Shown in pieces: positions 48,797 to 57,075 of a stretch of 64,000 nt of DNA. Position 1 is the first letter of the stretch. Each line of letters begins with the position of its first letter. Location: contig OZ253586.1 of assembly GCA_965263155.1 (NCBI GenBank), forward strand, positions 124,001-188,000, given 5' to 3'. The notes beneath the pieces were generated by a model, which saw only the letters and a program-made list of their open reading frames with translations, was not told the origin of the DNA and ran no database searches. Both the position numbers and the translations under genes were made by a program. The stretch is from JAAXIE01 sp965263155 (GTDB lineage Bacteria; Chloroflexota; Dehalococcoidia; Lucifugimonadales; JAAXIE01).

Positions 48797-49816
48797 CTAA
48801 CCGCCGATCTGGTACATCTCGATCTTGCGGCGGGTCCCGCCTGCGGCCGCAAGGTCGAAGCGCTCTTCCGAGTAGCGGTCGACTCGCGCACCCCAGACGC
48901 CGGATATGAGGTCCAGCATCTCTTGGTCGGTTGCGCCAGTGCGCAGAGGCTCTCGCAGGTCTTTGCCTTGGCCAGCGAAGAGGCAGGTGAAGAGCTTGCC
49001 ATCGGTGGAGAGGCGGGCGCGGGTGCAGTCGCCACAGAAGGGCTGACTGACCGAGGCGATGATGCCGATTTCACCCTCGCCATCCAGATAGCGGTAGCGC
49101 TTGGCCACCTCGCCCCGGTAGTTGGCGTCCACGGGCTCGACGGGGAACTCGGCATTTATCGCATCCACGATCTCGGCGGCGCTGACCACTTGGCTTTGGT
49201 CCCAGCCGTTGATGTTGCCCACGTCCATGTACTCGATGTAGCGCACGATGTGGCCGGTGCCGCGGAAGTGGCGGGCCACATCGACAATAGTGTGATCGTT
49301 GACGCCGCGCTGTACCACGCAGTTGATCTTGATGGGGCTCAGCCCCACTTGGTCGGCCCGCTGGATGCCCCGCAGCACCCGCTCGGTGCCGTAGCCGCGG
49401 CCGTTCATCTTTCGGAACACGTCCTCGTCCAAAGAGTCTAGGCTGACGGTTATGCGCCGCAGACCGGCATCTTTCAGGCCTTGGACTTGGCGCGCCAGAA
49501 GGTAGCCGTTGGTGGTCAGGGTCAGATCGTCGACGCCGTCTATGTGCGACAGCATATCGACTAGGAGGTCTAGGTCAGCCCGTACCAAGGGTTCGCCCCC
49601 GGTGAGTCTTACCTTGTTGACGCCCAGTTGGGCGAACAGCCCTACCAGCCGGGCGATTTCTTCGAAGGCCAGCACTTGGGGCTTGGGAAGGAACTGGTAC
49701 CTGTCACCATAGACCTCGGCGGGCATGCAGTAAGGGCAGCGGAAGTTGCACCTGTCGGTGACTGAAACTCGCAGGTCGCGCATGGGGCGGTGCATCTTGT
49801 CAAATACGGTTGTCAT
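48797..49816 (-). CDS. moaA: GTP 3',8-cyclase MoaA
   Basis: A 339-residue radical SAM enzyme. The SAM cluster motif is CNFRCPYC, the GGEPL motif follows in VRLTGGEPLVRADLD, and the second cluster is bound near QPFCGDCTRARLSTDGKLFT CLF. The chain ends in a Gly-Gly (YQIGG), as MoaA requires. It performs the first step of molybdopterin synthesis. It lies 12 bp after rdgB. Confidence 0.95.
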   Translation of the reverse strand: MTTVFDKMHRPMRDLRVSVTDRCNFRCPYCMPAEVYGDRYQFLPKPQVLAFEEIARLVGLFAQLGVNKVRLTGGEPLVRADLDLLVDMLSHIDGVDDLTLTTNGYLLARQVQGLKDAGLRRITVSLDSLDEDVFRKMNGRGYGTERVLRGIQRADQVGLSPIKINCVVQRGVNDHTIVDVARHFRGTGHIVRYIEYMDVGNINGWDQSQVVSAAEIVDAINAEFPVEPVDANYRGEVAKRYRYLDGEGEIGIIASVSQPFCGDCTRARLSTDGKLFTCLFAGQGKDLREPLRTGATDQEMLDLISGVWGARVDRYSEERFDLAAAGGTRRKIEMYQIGG

Positions 49817-49828
49817 TGTGTCGACGTC

Positions 49829-50479
49829 TTACCTAGCGGTCCACTCACAGAGGAACGCGGCTGCCTTCTTGGCAGCCTGTCCGCGGTGGCTCAAGGCATT
49901 CTTCTGGTCCATGGGCAACTGGGCCGTGGTCATTCCCATCTGTGGCAGATAGAAAATAGGGTCGTAGCCGAAGCCGCCACTGCCCAGAGGCTCATATTGT
50001 ATTATACCCTCCACCGTTCCTTCCACCGTTACTGCCTCGCTCTCCTGAAAGTCGGACAGCGCCGAGGAAATGGGTGGCGGGGCAATTGCTATCACGCAGC
50101 GGAAACGTGCACTGCGCAGGTTCCAGGGGACACCCCGCAGGTTGTGCAGCAGCAGATCCACCCGCCCCTCGTCGGTGAGGCCCTCCCCTCCGTAGCGGGC
50201 TGAGTAGATACCCGGCCCACCGCCCAAGGCGTCCACCTCCAAGCCTGAATCGTCTGCGAGAGTCAACAGACCGCTCAGCCGCGAATAAGCTTGGGCCTTG
50301 ATTACTGCGTTCTCGTGGAAGGTTGCGCCCGTCTCTTCCACATCTTCTTCGACACCCTGCTCTTTAAGCGAAGTGAGTGAGAAAGGCACATCGCCCAGCA
50401 GGTTGTAGAACTCTCGTACCTTTCCCGCGTTGTGGGTAGCTATGAGAAGGATGCGGGTTCCTTGCGTATCATCCGGCAT
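49829..50479 (-). CDS. rdgB: Non-canonical purine NTP pyrophosphatase (RdgB/HAM1)
   Basis: A 216-residue HAM1/RdgB enzyme: LLIATHNAGKVREFYNLLGD, ADDSGLEVDALGGGPGIYSARYGGEG, GSGGFGYDPIFYLPQ and KNALSHRGQAAKK are the family signatures. It hydrolyses ITP and XTP to keep the nucleotide pool clean. First gene of the rdgB-moaA-rnhA-moaC unit. Confidence 0.94.
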   Translation of the reverse strand: MPDDTQGTRILLIATHNAGKVREFYNLLGDVPFSLTSLKEQGVEEDVEETGATFHENAVIKAQAYSRLSGLLTLADDSGLEVDALGGGPGIYSARYGGEGLTDEGRVDLLLHNLRGVPWNLRSARFRCVIAIAPPPISSALSDFQESEAVTVEGTVEGIIQYEPLGSGGFGYDPIFYLPQMGMTTAQLPMDQKNALSHRGQAAKKAAAFLCEWTAR

Positions 50480-50598
50480 TCGATACCGCGTCTTCTTGTG
50501 AATCGAACCTTGTGTGAACTGAGCTTGAGCCTAGGTAGCAAATCGGGGCGGCGGCAAGTGCGCGGCCCCGAGCTCGGCGGTCAGTTTAATGTCAGTGG

Positions 50599-51783
50599 CT
50601 AGCCGCTGGGCTGGGCAGCCTTTTCAGCGGCAGGGCCAGTGCCGTTGGTCGACTCTCGGAGGGCGAACCTGTCCACCAAGTCGGTGACCGTGGTGCGGAA
50701 GCCGCTGTACTCCAGTTCGGTGTAGGGCAGCATGGCAGCGCCCGACCAGCCTTGGTCCCGCATGGCGAAGGCTTTCTCTTGGGCTCTGCGCCTGACCTCG
50801 TCCCACGCGGGGTTGTCGAAGAAGTCGATAAAGGAGTCGGAGAACTTGCCCTCAGCGTTAAGGGAGAAGCCGAGGCAGGAGACGATGGGCAGGCAGTACA
50901 TGCCTGTGACCGCGGTGTTGATGGGCACCGGCATCAAGGGCATGACGTGGGACCCACGGGCATCGCCGCCTACGTAGTGGGCCTTGGCAAAGGGCGAGGT
51001 CAATTCTTCGGGCGCGGGGAATATGCCCTGATTGCGAACGATGGCCACGGGGTCGTCCTTGCCGGTGTAGACGCCGGCAACATTGTGCAGCCGCTGGGCC
51101 GATATGGCGGCGGCTACCTGACCTTCGTGGGTACGCGATGTGATGCTGTCAATGCCAAAGCGCTCGTTGTCTCGCAGTAGCGCAGTGATCTGGTAGTAAT
51201 CGTCGGGGGCGTTCAACTCAAGTATGCTGTCGCCCGAGGTGTTGTCCATGTCGATGATGTGGAAAGTGAAGCCCTTGACCATGTTGGGCAGCATCAACCC
51301 GGCGCAATACATCGGGTCGGCGAACCCTAAGAACAGGGGCAGGTTGTAGGCACCGGGACCGCACTTGTCGGCTGCCAGCACCATGAAGGACTCGGCGGGC
51401 CGGGCGCGGTTGGTCTTCACAGGGTCGTGGTCGAACTCCACCTCAGCAACTGCCGGGCCAGCCCCGCGCAGGTTGCCAGAAGGAGCGTCTACGAGCAAGT
51501 CTTGGCCCGCTCCATATAGCCCGAAGTCCCGGGCGATGTCGGTAGCCCGTATGAAAGAGTCCCAAGCGAACTGGTGTATCTCGGTGTCATTGGGCCCGCG
51601 GGTGTGGGACATGATGATGGCGATGTCGTCGCCCGTGTGGGTGACGAAAGCATCGAGAAGCATCCCTTGGCTCACGGCCTGCTGGGCATCGTTCTCTACG
51701 GAGGTTATCATTCGCGCGGAAGGCTTGGTGTGCCCGCCGATGGAACCTACGTCAGCCTTTAGTATCGAGATGGTCGTCTTCAC
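50599..51783 (-). CDS. fbp: Class V fructose-1,6-bisphosphate aldolase/phosphatase
   Basis: A 394-residue protein of the archaeal-type bifunctional FBP aldolase/phosphatase. KTTISILKADVGSIGGHTKP supplies the first metal-binding Asp and His. THTGDDIAIIMSHTRG, GAGQDLLVDAPSGNLRGAGP and the C-terminal KAHYVGGDARGSHVMPLMPV match the lid and active-site loops. It drives gluconeogenesis in one step from triose phosphates. Presence in a bacterium is consistent with a deep-branching or thermophile-related lineage. It starts at 51783 after GGAGGCG. Confidence 0.92.
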   Translation of the reverse strand: MKTTISILKADVGSIGGHTKPSARMITSVENDAQQAVSQGMLLDAFVTHTGDDIAIIMSHTRGPNDTEIHQFAWDSFIRATDIARDFGLYGAGQDLLVDAPSGNLRGAGPAVAEVEFDHDPVKTNRARPAESFMVLAADKCGPGAYNLPLFLGFADPMYCAGLMLPNMVKGFTFHIIDMDNTSGDSILELNAPDDYYQITALLRDNERFGIDSITSRTHEGQVAAAISAQRLHNVAGVYTGKDDPVAIVRNQGIFPAPEELTSPFAKAHYVGGDARGSHVMPLMPVPINTAVTGMYCLPIVSCLGFSLNAEGKFSDSFIDFFDNPAWDEVRRRAQEKAFAMRDQGWSGAAMLPYTELEYSGFRTTVTDLVDRFALRESTNGTGPAAEKAAQPSG

Positions 51784-52066
51784 GCCGCCTCCTTACGGGA
51801 GAATGACAGGTCGAGCCGGGTTGGTCTGAGAGGCTGAAGTGTGTGCTGGAGGCTCGACTGCTATCCGCTCATAGAAAGGGTTTTGAATAATCAGAGGTGC
51901 CTTATATATGCCACACAGAGCTTCCATAAGCGAGTCGCGAGTTTAGCATCAGGGCTGGGGGCTGTCAATTTGTTTTGGCCTTCCCCAGATGCTTCACTAT
52001 TGGTGCGTTCAGCTAGGATTCTGGCAAGGCACCCGAGGCTTCACCCGCAGCCTGCCTATGCTATCC
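51784..52066. other. Divergent intergenic region between fbp and rny
   Basis: No gene is supported here. The fbp ribosome site lies at its left edge and the rny promoter at its right. The AT-rich patch around 51885-51915 could carry an fbp promoter, but no box pair stands out. Confidence 0.5.
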
Positions 52067-52095
52067 TTGACACCCCCCAAGGCCCTAAGTATGAT
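52067..52095 (+). promoter_or_regulatory. Near-consensus promoter of rny
   Basis: TTGACA at 52067-52072, 17-bp spacer and TATGAT at 52090-52095, matching 11 of 12 consensus positions. A short hairpin (TTGGGG/CCCCAA around 52101-52118) lies in the leader, then AAGGAG and the ATG at 52151. Confidence 0.65.
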
Positions 52096-52150
52096 TGTGA
52101 ATTGGGGCAGTGCCCCCAAGATTACGCTGGCGGGAAGGAGAAAAAGCTAG

Positions 52151-53626
52151 ATGGGTATCTTTAGCTTCCTTGCCGACCGGGCGGGCTATGGTCGGGTAAA
52201 GGACGCCAAGGCATTGGCTGAACAGCTGAAGGCCGAGGGCGAGGAACAGAAGCGCAGCTTGATCCTTGAGGCTCGCGAGGAGAACCAAAAGCTCCGCGAA
52301 TCGGCGGAGAACGAGCTTCGGGAGAGGCGACAAGAACTCCAAAAACAGGAGGGGCGCTTTACCCAAAGGGAAGAGAGTCTGGAGCGTAAGATGCAGTCCC
52401 TAGAGCAAGAAGAGAATGCTCTAAGTGACCGCTCCAAGAGTATAGATGCTGCCAAGGAGGAGGCAGAAAAGCTAAAGGAGCAGCAACTACACCAGCTTCA
52501 ATCCCTTGCTGGGCTCACTTCGTCAGAAGCCAAGGAAATCATACTGAAAAAAGCTGAAGACGAGGCTCAGTATGAACTGGCTCTTCGATACCGAGAGATC
52601 GAACGCCAGATGATCGAAGATGCCGACGACAAGGCTCGCAAGGTTGTCACACTAGCAATACATCGCTTGGCCACTGATGTGGTCTCGGAACACACAACGT
52701 CACAAGTCAAACTGCCCAACGACGAGATGAAGGGCAGGCTCATCGGGCGGGAGGGCCGTAACATACGGGCCTTGGAAGCCCTCACAGGAGTGGATGTTAT
52801 CATTGATGACACGCCAGGCATGGTGATGATCTCCTGCTTCGACCCCGTTCGCCGGGAAACTGCCCGGCTAGCGCTGGAAAACCTCATAAAAGATGGCAGG
52901 ATTCACCCCGCCCGCATCGAAGACGTTGTGGAGCGGGTGCAAGAGGAGATGGACGAGACCATCAAGTCCGAGGGCGAACGCGCCGTATTCGACTCCGGAG
53001 TCCGCGGGCTGGACCCCGACTTGGTGAAGCTGCTTGGCCGGTTGCGCTATCGCTACAGCTATGGCGAAAACGTGCTGCGTCACTCCGTGGAGGTCTCGCT
53101 AATCGCTGGCATGCTTGCCAGCGAAATCGGGGCCAACATCCAAGTAGCCAAGGCTGGAGGTCTGCTGCATGACATCGGCAAGGCCATGACTCACGAGGTG
53201 GACGGACCCCATGCCGAAATCGGGGCTGACATCGCCAAAAAGTTTGGCATACACCCAGAGGTTCACCGGGCGATCATGGAACACCACGACGAGGAACGCG
53301 GTTCTGTGGAAGCGTTCCTAGTGGCCACTGCCGACGCCATTAGCGCGTCCCGACCCGGCGCCCGCCGAGAGACGGTGGAGCACTACGCCAAGAGGCTCGC
53401 CGAGCTCGAATCGGTTGCCACCAGCTTCGATGGCGTGGAGAAAGCCTTCGCCATACAGGCAGGGCGAGAGGTCCGCATAATGGTCAAGCCCGATGCGATG
53501 GACGATTTGGCATGCACCACCTTGGCGCGAGATATCGTTCGCAAGATTGAGGAGGACCTGATTTTCCCCGGCCAGATCAAGGTGAACGTCATACGCGAAA
53601 GCAGGTCGGTCGAATACGCCCGATAG
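52151..53626 (+). CDS. rny: Ribonuclease Y, without the N-terminal membrane anchor
   Basis: A 491-residue RNase Y. A coiled coil covers residues ~10-140. The KH domain contains GRLIGREGRNIRALEALTGV, and the HD nuclease domain contains RHSVEVSLIAGM and GLLHDIGKAMTHEVDGPHAE. Typical RNase Y has a 20-25-residue membrane helix before the coiled coil. Here the chain starts MGIFSFLADRAGYGRVKD and goes directly into the coil. An in-frame TAG immediately precedes the ATG, so no longer form is possible. Followed by its usual partner ymdB. Confidence 0.93.
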   Translation: MGIFSFLADRAGYGRVKDAKALAEQLKAEGEEQKRSLILEAREENQKLRESAENELRERRQELQKQEGRFTQREESLERKMQSLEQEENALSDRSKSIDAAKEEAEKLKEQQLHQLQSLAGLTSSEAKEIILKKAEDEAQYELALRYREIERQMIEDADDKARKVVTLAIHRLATDVVSEHTTSQVKLPNDEMKGRLIGREGRNIRALEALTGVDVIIDDTPGMVMISCFDPVRRETARLALENLIKDGRIHPARIEDVVERVQEEMDETIKSEGERAVFDSGVRGLDPDLVKLLGRLRYRYSYGENVLRHSVEVSLIAGMLASEIGANIQVAKAGGLLHDIGKAMTHEVDGPHAEIGADIAKKFGIHPEVHRAIMEHHDEERGSVEAFLVATADAISASRPGARRETVEHYAKRLAELESVATSFDGVEKAFAIQAGREVRIMVKPDAMDDLACTTLARDIVRKIEEDLIFPGQIKVNVIRESRSVEYAR

Positions 53627-53653
53627 CTTGGCCGTCGCAAGAAGGATGTTAGT

Positions 53654-53685
53654 CAGGGGCGGGCGCAAGGCCCGCCCCTGTTTTT
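53654..53685 (+). terminator. Rho-independent terminator after rny
   Basis: CAGGGGCGGGC at 53654-53664 pairs with GCCCGCCCCTG at 53670-53680, followed by TTTTT. The loop is five bases. It separates rny from ymdB. Confidence 0.9.
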
Positions 53686-53821
53686 ACGCCGAAACTAGGC
53701 CAACACCGGGCCAATGCCCGGCAGACGCACGAAACCGCTTGCTACACTGGCCCCTTGGCAGTAAGGTTGCAGAGATTCCTTATTGCGAAAAAGGGGTCTC
53801 GAATAATGGGGAGGTGACAAC

Positions 53822-54598
53822 CTGCGCATCCTGATGATAGGTGACGTCATAGGCAAACCGGGACGTGTCGCCCTGCAGCGTTTGCTGCCCGACCTGCGCC
53901 AAGAACTCGACTTGGACATGGTCATTGCCAACGGTGAGAACAGCGCCGGAGGCTTTGGCATAACCCCTCAAACAGTCCAGGAACTTCTCTGCGCCGGCGT
54001 CGACTTCTTGACTACAGGCAACCATATCTGGGACAAGAAGGAAATCATCCCACAGTTGGACGAGGGCCTGCCCGTCATTCGGCCGGCCAACTACCCCCCT
54101 TCGGCCCCTGGTCAAGGCTATATGGTCATGGGCGATGTGATGGTGATGAACCTGATGGGCAGGGTGTTCCTTGCCAATTTGGACTGCCCTTTCCGCACCG
54201 CCGACGCGATTCTGGAAGAGGTCGGGATGATGGCCTCGCCGCCCCGCATTGTGCTGGTGGACATGCACGCCGAGGCAACCTCCGAAAAGCAGGCCATGGG
54301 TTGGTACCTCGACGGTCGGGTGAGCGCCGTGGTAGGCACCCACACTCATGTGCCCACAGCGGACCCACGGGTGCTGCCCAAGGGCACCGGATTCGTTACC
54401 GACCTCGGCATGACCGGTCCCTACAACTCCATCATCGGCAACACGGTCGAGACCGTCATCGAGAGGTTTTTGACCCAGATGCCGCAGCGTGGCACTGTTC
54501 CCAACGGCCCGGTGATGATGAATTCCGTGATGATTGACGTGGACAATGAGACCGGCGCTGCTAGAAGCGTCGAGCGAGTAGATAGGATGGTGGACTAA
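53822..54598 (+). CDS. ymdB: YmdB-family (TIGR00282) calcineurin-like phosphodiesterase
   Basis: A 258-residue metallophosphoesterase: GDVIGKPGRVALQRLLPDLR, ANGENSAGGFGI, TTGNHIWDKKEIIPQL and DMHAEATSEKQAMGWYLDGR with VVGTHTHVPTADPRVL supply the dinuclear metal ligands. Homologs begin MRILFIGDV. Here CTG at 53822 encodes the aligned start (CTG-R-I-L-M-I-G-D), seven bases after GGGGAGG, while ATG 53834 is 19 bases away and too short. A CTG start is therefore inferred. The rny-ymdB neighbourhood matches that known in Firmicutes. Confidence 0.88.
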   Translation: MRILMIGDVIGKPGRVALQRLLPDLRQELDLDMVIANGENSAGGFGITPQTVQELLCAGVDFLTTGNHIWDKKEIIPQLDEGLPVIRPANYPPSAPGQGYMVMGDVMVMNLMGRVFLANLDCPFRTADAILEEVGMMASPPRIVLVDMHAEATSEKQAMGWYLDGRVSAVVGTHTHVPTADPRVLPKGTGFVTDLGMTGPYNSIIGNTVETVIERFLTQMPQRGTVPNGPVMMNSVMIDVDNETGAARSVERVDRMVD

Positions 54599-55447
54599 GT
54601 GGCAACTGTGGACCTGCACCTGCATACAACGGTTTCCGACGGGCGACTTACGCCCACGGAGCTTATACAGTTGGTAGCAGAACGCGGCTTGGAGACCATC
54701 GCCATCACCGACCACGACATCACAGATGGTTTGGAAGAGGCCTACGAGGCGGCCAAAGCCTTCCCGAATCTCAGGCTCATCCCCGGCATCGAAATCAGCA
54801 CCGACCTTGGTGAGCACGAAATCCACCTGCTGGGCTACTTCCTGCAGACGGACCACCCCGGCCTGCAGGAAACGCTGACCCGCTACCGCGTGGGACGCGT
54901 GGACCGCGGGCGACGAATGGTGGAGAAGCTGCGGGAAATGGGCATCATGATTGAGTGGGAGCGGGTCAAGGAGATTGCGGGCGACGGCTCGGTAGGCCGT
55001 CCCCATGTGGCGTTGGCCATGGTGGAGAAGGGCTACATCACCCGGCCCGACGAGGCCTTTGCCCGCTATATCGGCCACAACGGCCCCGCTTATGCAGAGC
55101 GGGAGAAGCTGCTGCCCCAACAGTCGGTGCGCATGGTGACCGACGCCGGCGGTGTGGCTGTGCTGGCCCATCCAGCGAACTTGACGGCCTTGGATGGCAT
55201 CGTTGGTGAGATGAAGTCCTACGGTATGGTAGGCATGGAAGTGCATTACGCCCAGTATTCCGCTGACACTATCGCCCGGCTGGCTGGCGTGGCGCAACGA
55301 CACGGGCTGGTGCCATGTGGGGGCAGCGACTACCACGGGCTGGGCAATTTGAACGAGCCCCTGCCTGGCGAGTTGGGTCCTCCCCAAGAATCAGTGGACG
55401 AGCTGGAGAGGCTCGCCATGGCATCAAGAGGCCCCTCCGGGAAATGA
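54599..55447 (+). CDS. PHP-domain phosphoesterase (RNase AM/TrpH-like)
   Basis: A 282-residue PHP-domain protein. The metal motifs are DLHLHTTVSDGRLTPTEL, ITDHDITDGLEEA, LIPGIEISTD and a late CGGSDYHGLG. Relatives remove 3'-phosphates from nucleoside 3',5'-bisphosphates or trim RNA 5' ends. The GTG start at 54599 directly abuts the ymdB stop, so the two are co-translated. The RNA-turnover setting (rny, ymdB) fits an RNA or nucleotide substrate. Confidence 0.88.
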   Translation: MATVDLHLHTTVSDGRLTPTELIQLVAERGLETIAITDHDITDGLEEAYEAAKAFPNLRLIPGIEISTDLGEHEIHLLGYFLQTDHPGLQETLTRYRVGRVDRGRRMVEKLREMGIMIEWERVKEIAGDGSVGRPHVALAMVEKGYITRPDEAFARYIGHNGPAYAEREKLLPQQSVRMVTDAGGVAVLAHPANLTALDGIVGEMKSYGMVGMEVHYAQYSADTIARLAGVAQRHGLVPCGGSDYHGLGNLNEPLPGELGPPQESVDELERLAMASRGPSGK

Positions 55448-55480
55448 AAGAAGTCGATGTGGCTGAACGGGTGAAAGACC

Positions 55481-56179
55481 TTGGAGTTGGTGGGACTTTA
55501 CGTCTATGCCTACCTGATAGGCTCGGTGCCTACTGCCTACATAATTGCTCGTTTGACCAAGGGCATCGACATCCGCCGCTACGGCAGCGGCAGCGTCGGC
55601 GGCTCGAACCTGGTCCAGCAGACCGGTTGGTTGGGAGCTATACCACTGGGTGTCTTCGAGGTCTTTATCAAGGGGGCTTCCCACATATGGATTGGCCTGT
55701 ACCTCTTGGACCTGGAGAGGGACTCCCTCGCCCTGATAGTCGCTCCCTTGCTGGCAGCTATCGGCCACAACTGGTCGGTGTTCCTCAAATTCACCGGCGG
55801 CCGGGGAGTGGTAGTCACAATAGGCGCACTGCTGGCCCTGCCTACGCTGCCACCGTGGGTGCTGTTCATCTCTCTAGGCATCGCCTTGGTCGGTTGGGGG
55901 GTGTCCCGTTCGTCCGGCCCGTCGGTGTTGGTAGCGTTCCTGCTGCTGCCCTTATGGAGCTGGTTACTGCACGATTCGACGGCCCTTATCGTCTACTCAG
56001 GCTGCATCATCGGCGTCGTAGTCGCCAAGAGGCTGGTGGCCAACTGGGAGAGGCCAGCGGCACACCTGCCAAAGCGTAGGGTGTTTATGAACCGGTTGTT
56101 AAGGGACAGGGACACAGACCAGCGCGGCGACTGGGTCTCGCGCGGTCCCACCGATAATCAGTCGGGAGCGGGCAGTTGA
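55481..56179 (+). CDS. plsY: Glycerol-3-phosphate acyltransferase PlsY
   Basis: A 232-residue integral membrane protein with five or more hydrophobic segments. RRYGSGSVGGSNLVQQTGWL is the acyl-phosphate motif region. LAAIGHNWSVFLKFTGGRGV and the later GCIIGVVVAKRLVAN match PlsY. It transfers acyl groups from acyl-phosphate to glycerol-3-phosphate in phospholipid synthesis. The start is uncertain: TTG 55481, TTG 55487 and GTG 55490 are close together. A charged C-terminal tail is present. Confidence 0.9.
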   Translation: MELVGLYVYAYLIGSVPTAYIIARLTKGIDIRRYGSGSVGGSNLVQQTGWLGAIPLGVFEVFIKGASHIWIGLYLLDLERDSLALIVAPLLAAIGHNWSVFLKFTGGRGVVVTIGALLALPTLPPWVLFISLGIALVGWGVSRSSGPSVLVAFLLLPLWSWLLHDSTALIVYSGCIIGVVVAKRLVANWERPAAHLPKRRVFMNRLLRDRDTDQRGDWVSRGPTDNQSGAGS

Positions 56180-56181
56180 CC

Positions 56182-56718
56182 ATGGAGCAGCCGACGCAAC
56201 ACGACTTGGGGGATGCTTCGACAATGCCCCGGTGCTTCTTCCACCCAGAGGTGGAGACCGGGCTCTCATGCAGCCGTTGCGACCGCCCGATCTGTGTACG
56301 CTGCATGGTGCAGGCCCCTGTGGGCATTCGTTGCCGCGAGTGCGCCTCCGTCCAGAAACTTCCCACTTTCGACGTCCAACCCTCCTACTACCTGCGCGCG
56401 GTCCTAGCGGGGGGCACAGTAGCAATCTTGGCCGGCCTAGTTTGGGGTCTCATCGTATCGATGGTCCCCTCCCCGCAGGTGGCTGGGCTGCTGTCGCTGG
56501 TGGTCGGTTACGCTATCGGCGAGTCCATCAGCCGGGCCACCAACCGTAAGCGTGGCAACGGCTTGATGGTGTTGGCTGGCTGCTACGTCGCCCTTAGCCT
56601 GTGCGCTGCTTGGCTGGCGCACGACAACATGTTCCGACTGGTACTAACCGGGGGCAGCTTCATCCCGTTACTGCTGCTCGTTCTCGCAGGGTACATCGCC
56701 GTGAACCGTCTGCGCTGA
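56182..56718 (+). CDS. B-box-type zinc-finger membrane protein
   Basis: A 178-residue protein. A B-box-like zinc finger at residues ~15-55 (CFFHPEVETGLSCSRCDRPI, then CVRC and CREC) is followed by about four hydrophobic segments (AVLAGGTVAILAGLVWGLIV onward). This is the common bacterial zinc-finger plus membrane domain architecture, as in rhomboid-associated proteins, but no rhomboid catalytic motif is seen. ATG 56182 is chosen; TTG 56176 would overlap the plsY stop. Function unknown. Confidence 0.7.
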   Translation: MEQPTQHDLGDASTMPRCFFHPEVETGLSCSRCDRPICVRCMVQAPVGIRCRECASVQKLPTFDVQPSYYLRAVLAGGTVAILAGLVWGLIVSMVPSPQVAGLLSLVVGYAIGESISRATNRKRGNGLMVLAGCYVALSLCAAWLAHDNMFRLVLTGGSFIPLLLLVLAGYIAVNRLR

Positions 56719-57075
56719 AGCTGGATCACCCGCCAAAGGGGTGATGGTGCGATTGCGCACCGCCTTACGGGCTATGCCTGTGGGGCAGCTCCACGAAAAT
56801 GGCTCCTGCAAGGCTCAGTCAATGGCCATCCCTACTGGGAAGAGCCCCTTTGGTAGAGCCCCTGCAAAAGGATGCTCTTCCTGAGGAGTCGTTTGCTAAC
56901 CCCTTCCCCCTCAGAGGGGGAAGGTTGGGATGGGGGTGATAAGCCTGCATTCCTAGCTGCCGTTCACCGTGCCCTCTTGGATACCGCCTCTCGCTCGTAT
57001 GACAAGAGTATGCAGAGGCAGTGTTGGCTTGCAACGTCAGGAAGGGCTAGAAGCACCCCACAAGACGCGGCCGAC
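56719..57075. other. Intergenic stretch with a palindromic repeat
   Basis: No gene is supported between the zinc-finger gene and the convergent recA. It contains the palindrome at 56896-56940 and imperfect self-complementary patches (GGGAAGAGCCCC around 56838, GATGCTCTTCC around 56871). Confidence 0.5.
56896..56940. repeat. Dispersed palindromic repeat (CCTTCCCCCTC/GAGGGGGAAGG)
   Basis: CCTTCCCCCTC-A-GAGGGGGAAGG is an 11-bp perfect inverted repeat flanked by TTGGGATGGGGGTG. The same unit in opposite orientation is at 25557-25603. Confidence 0.7.

Noticed and set aside
48790..49155. N-terminal extension of the RNase HI frame
   Set aside because: It overlaps moaA in another frame and has no resemblance to RNase H; the conserved start is at the TTG at 48789.
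53780..55387. 535-codon open frame on the minus strand opposite ymdB and the PHP gene
   Set aside because: It is antisense to two genes with clear motifs, has no family resemblance, and arises from GC-rich codon structure of the plus strand.
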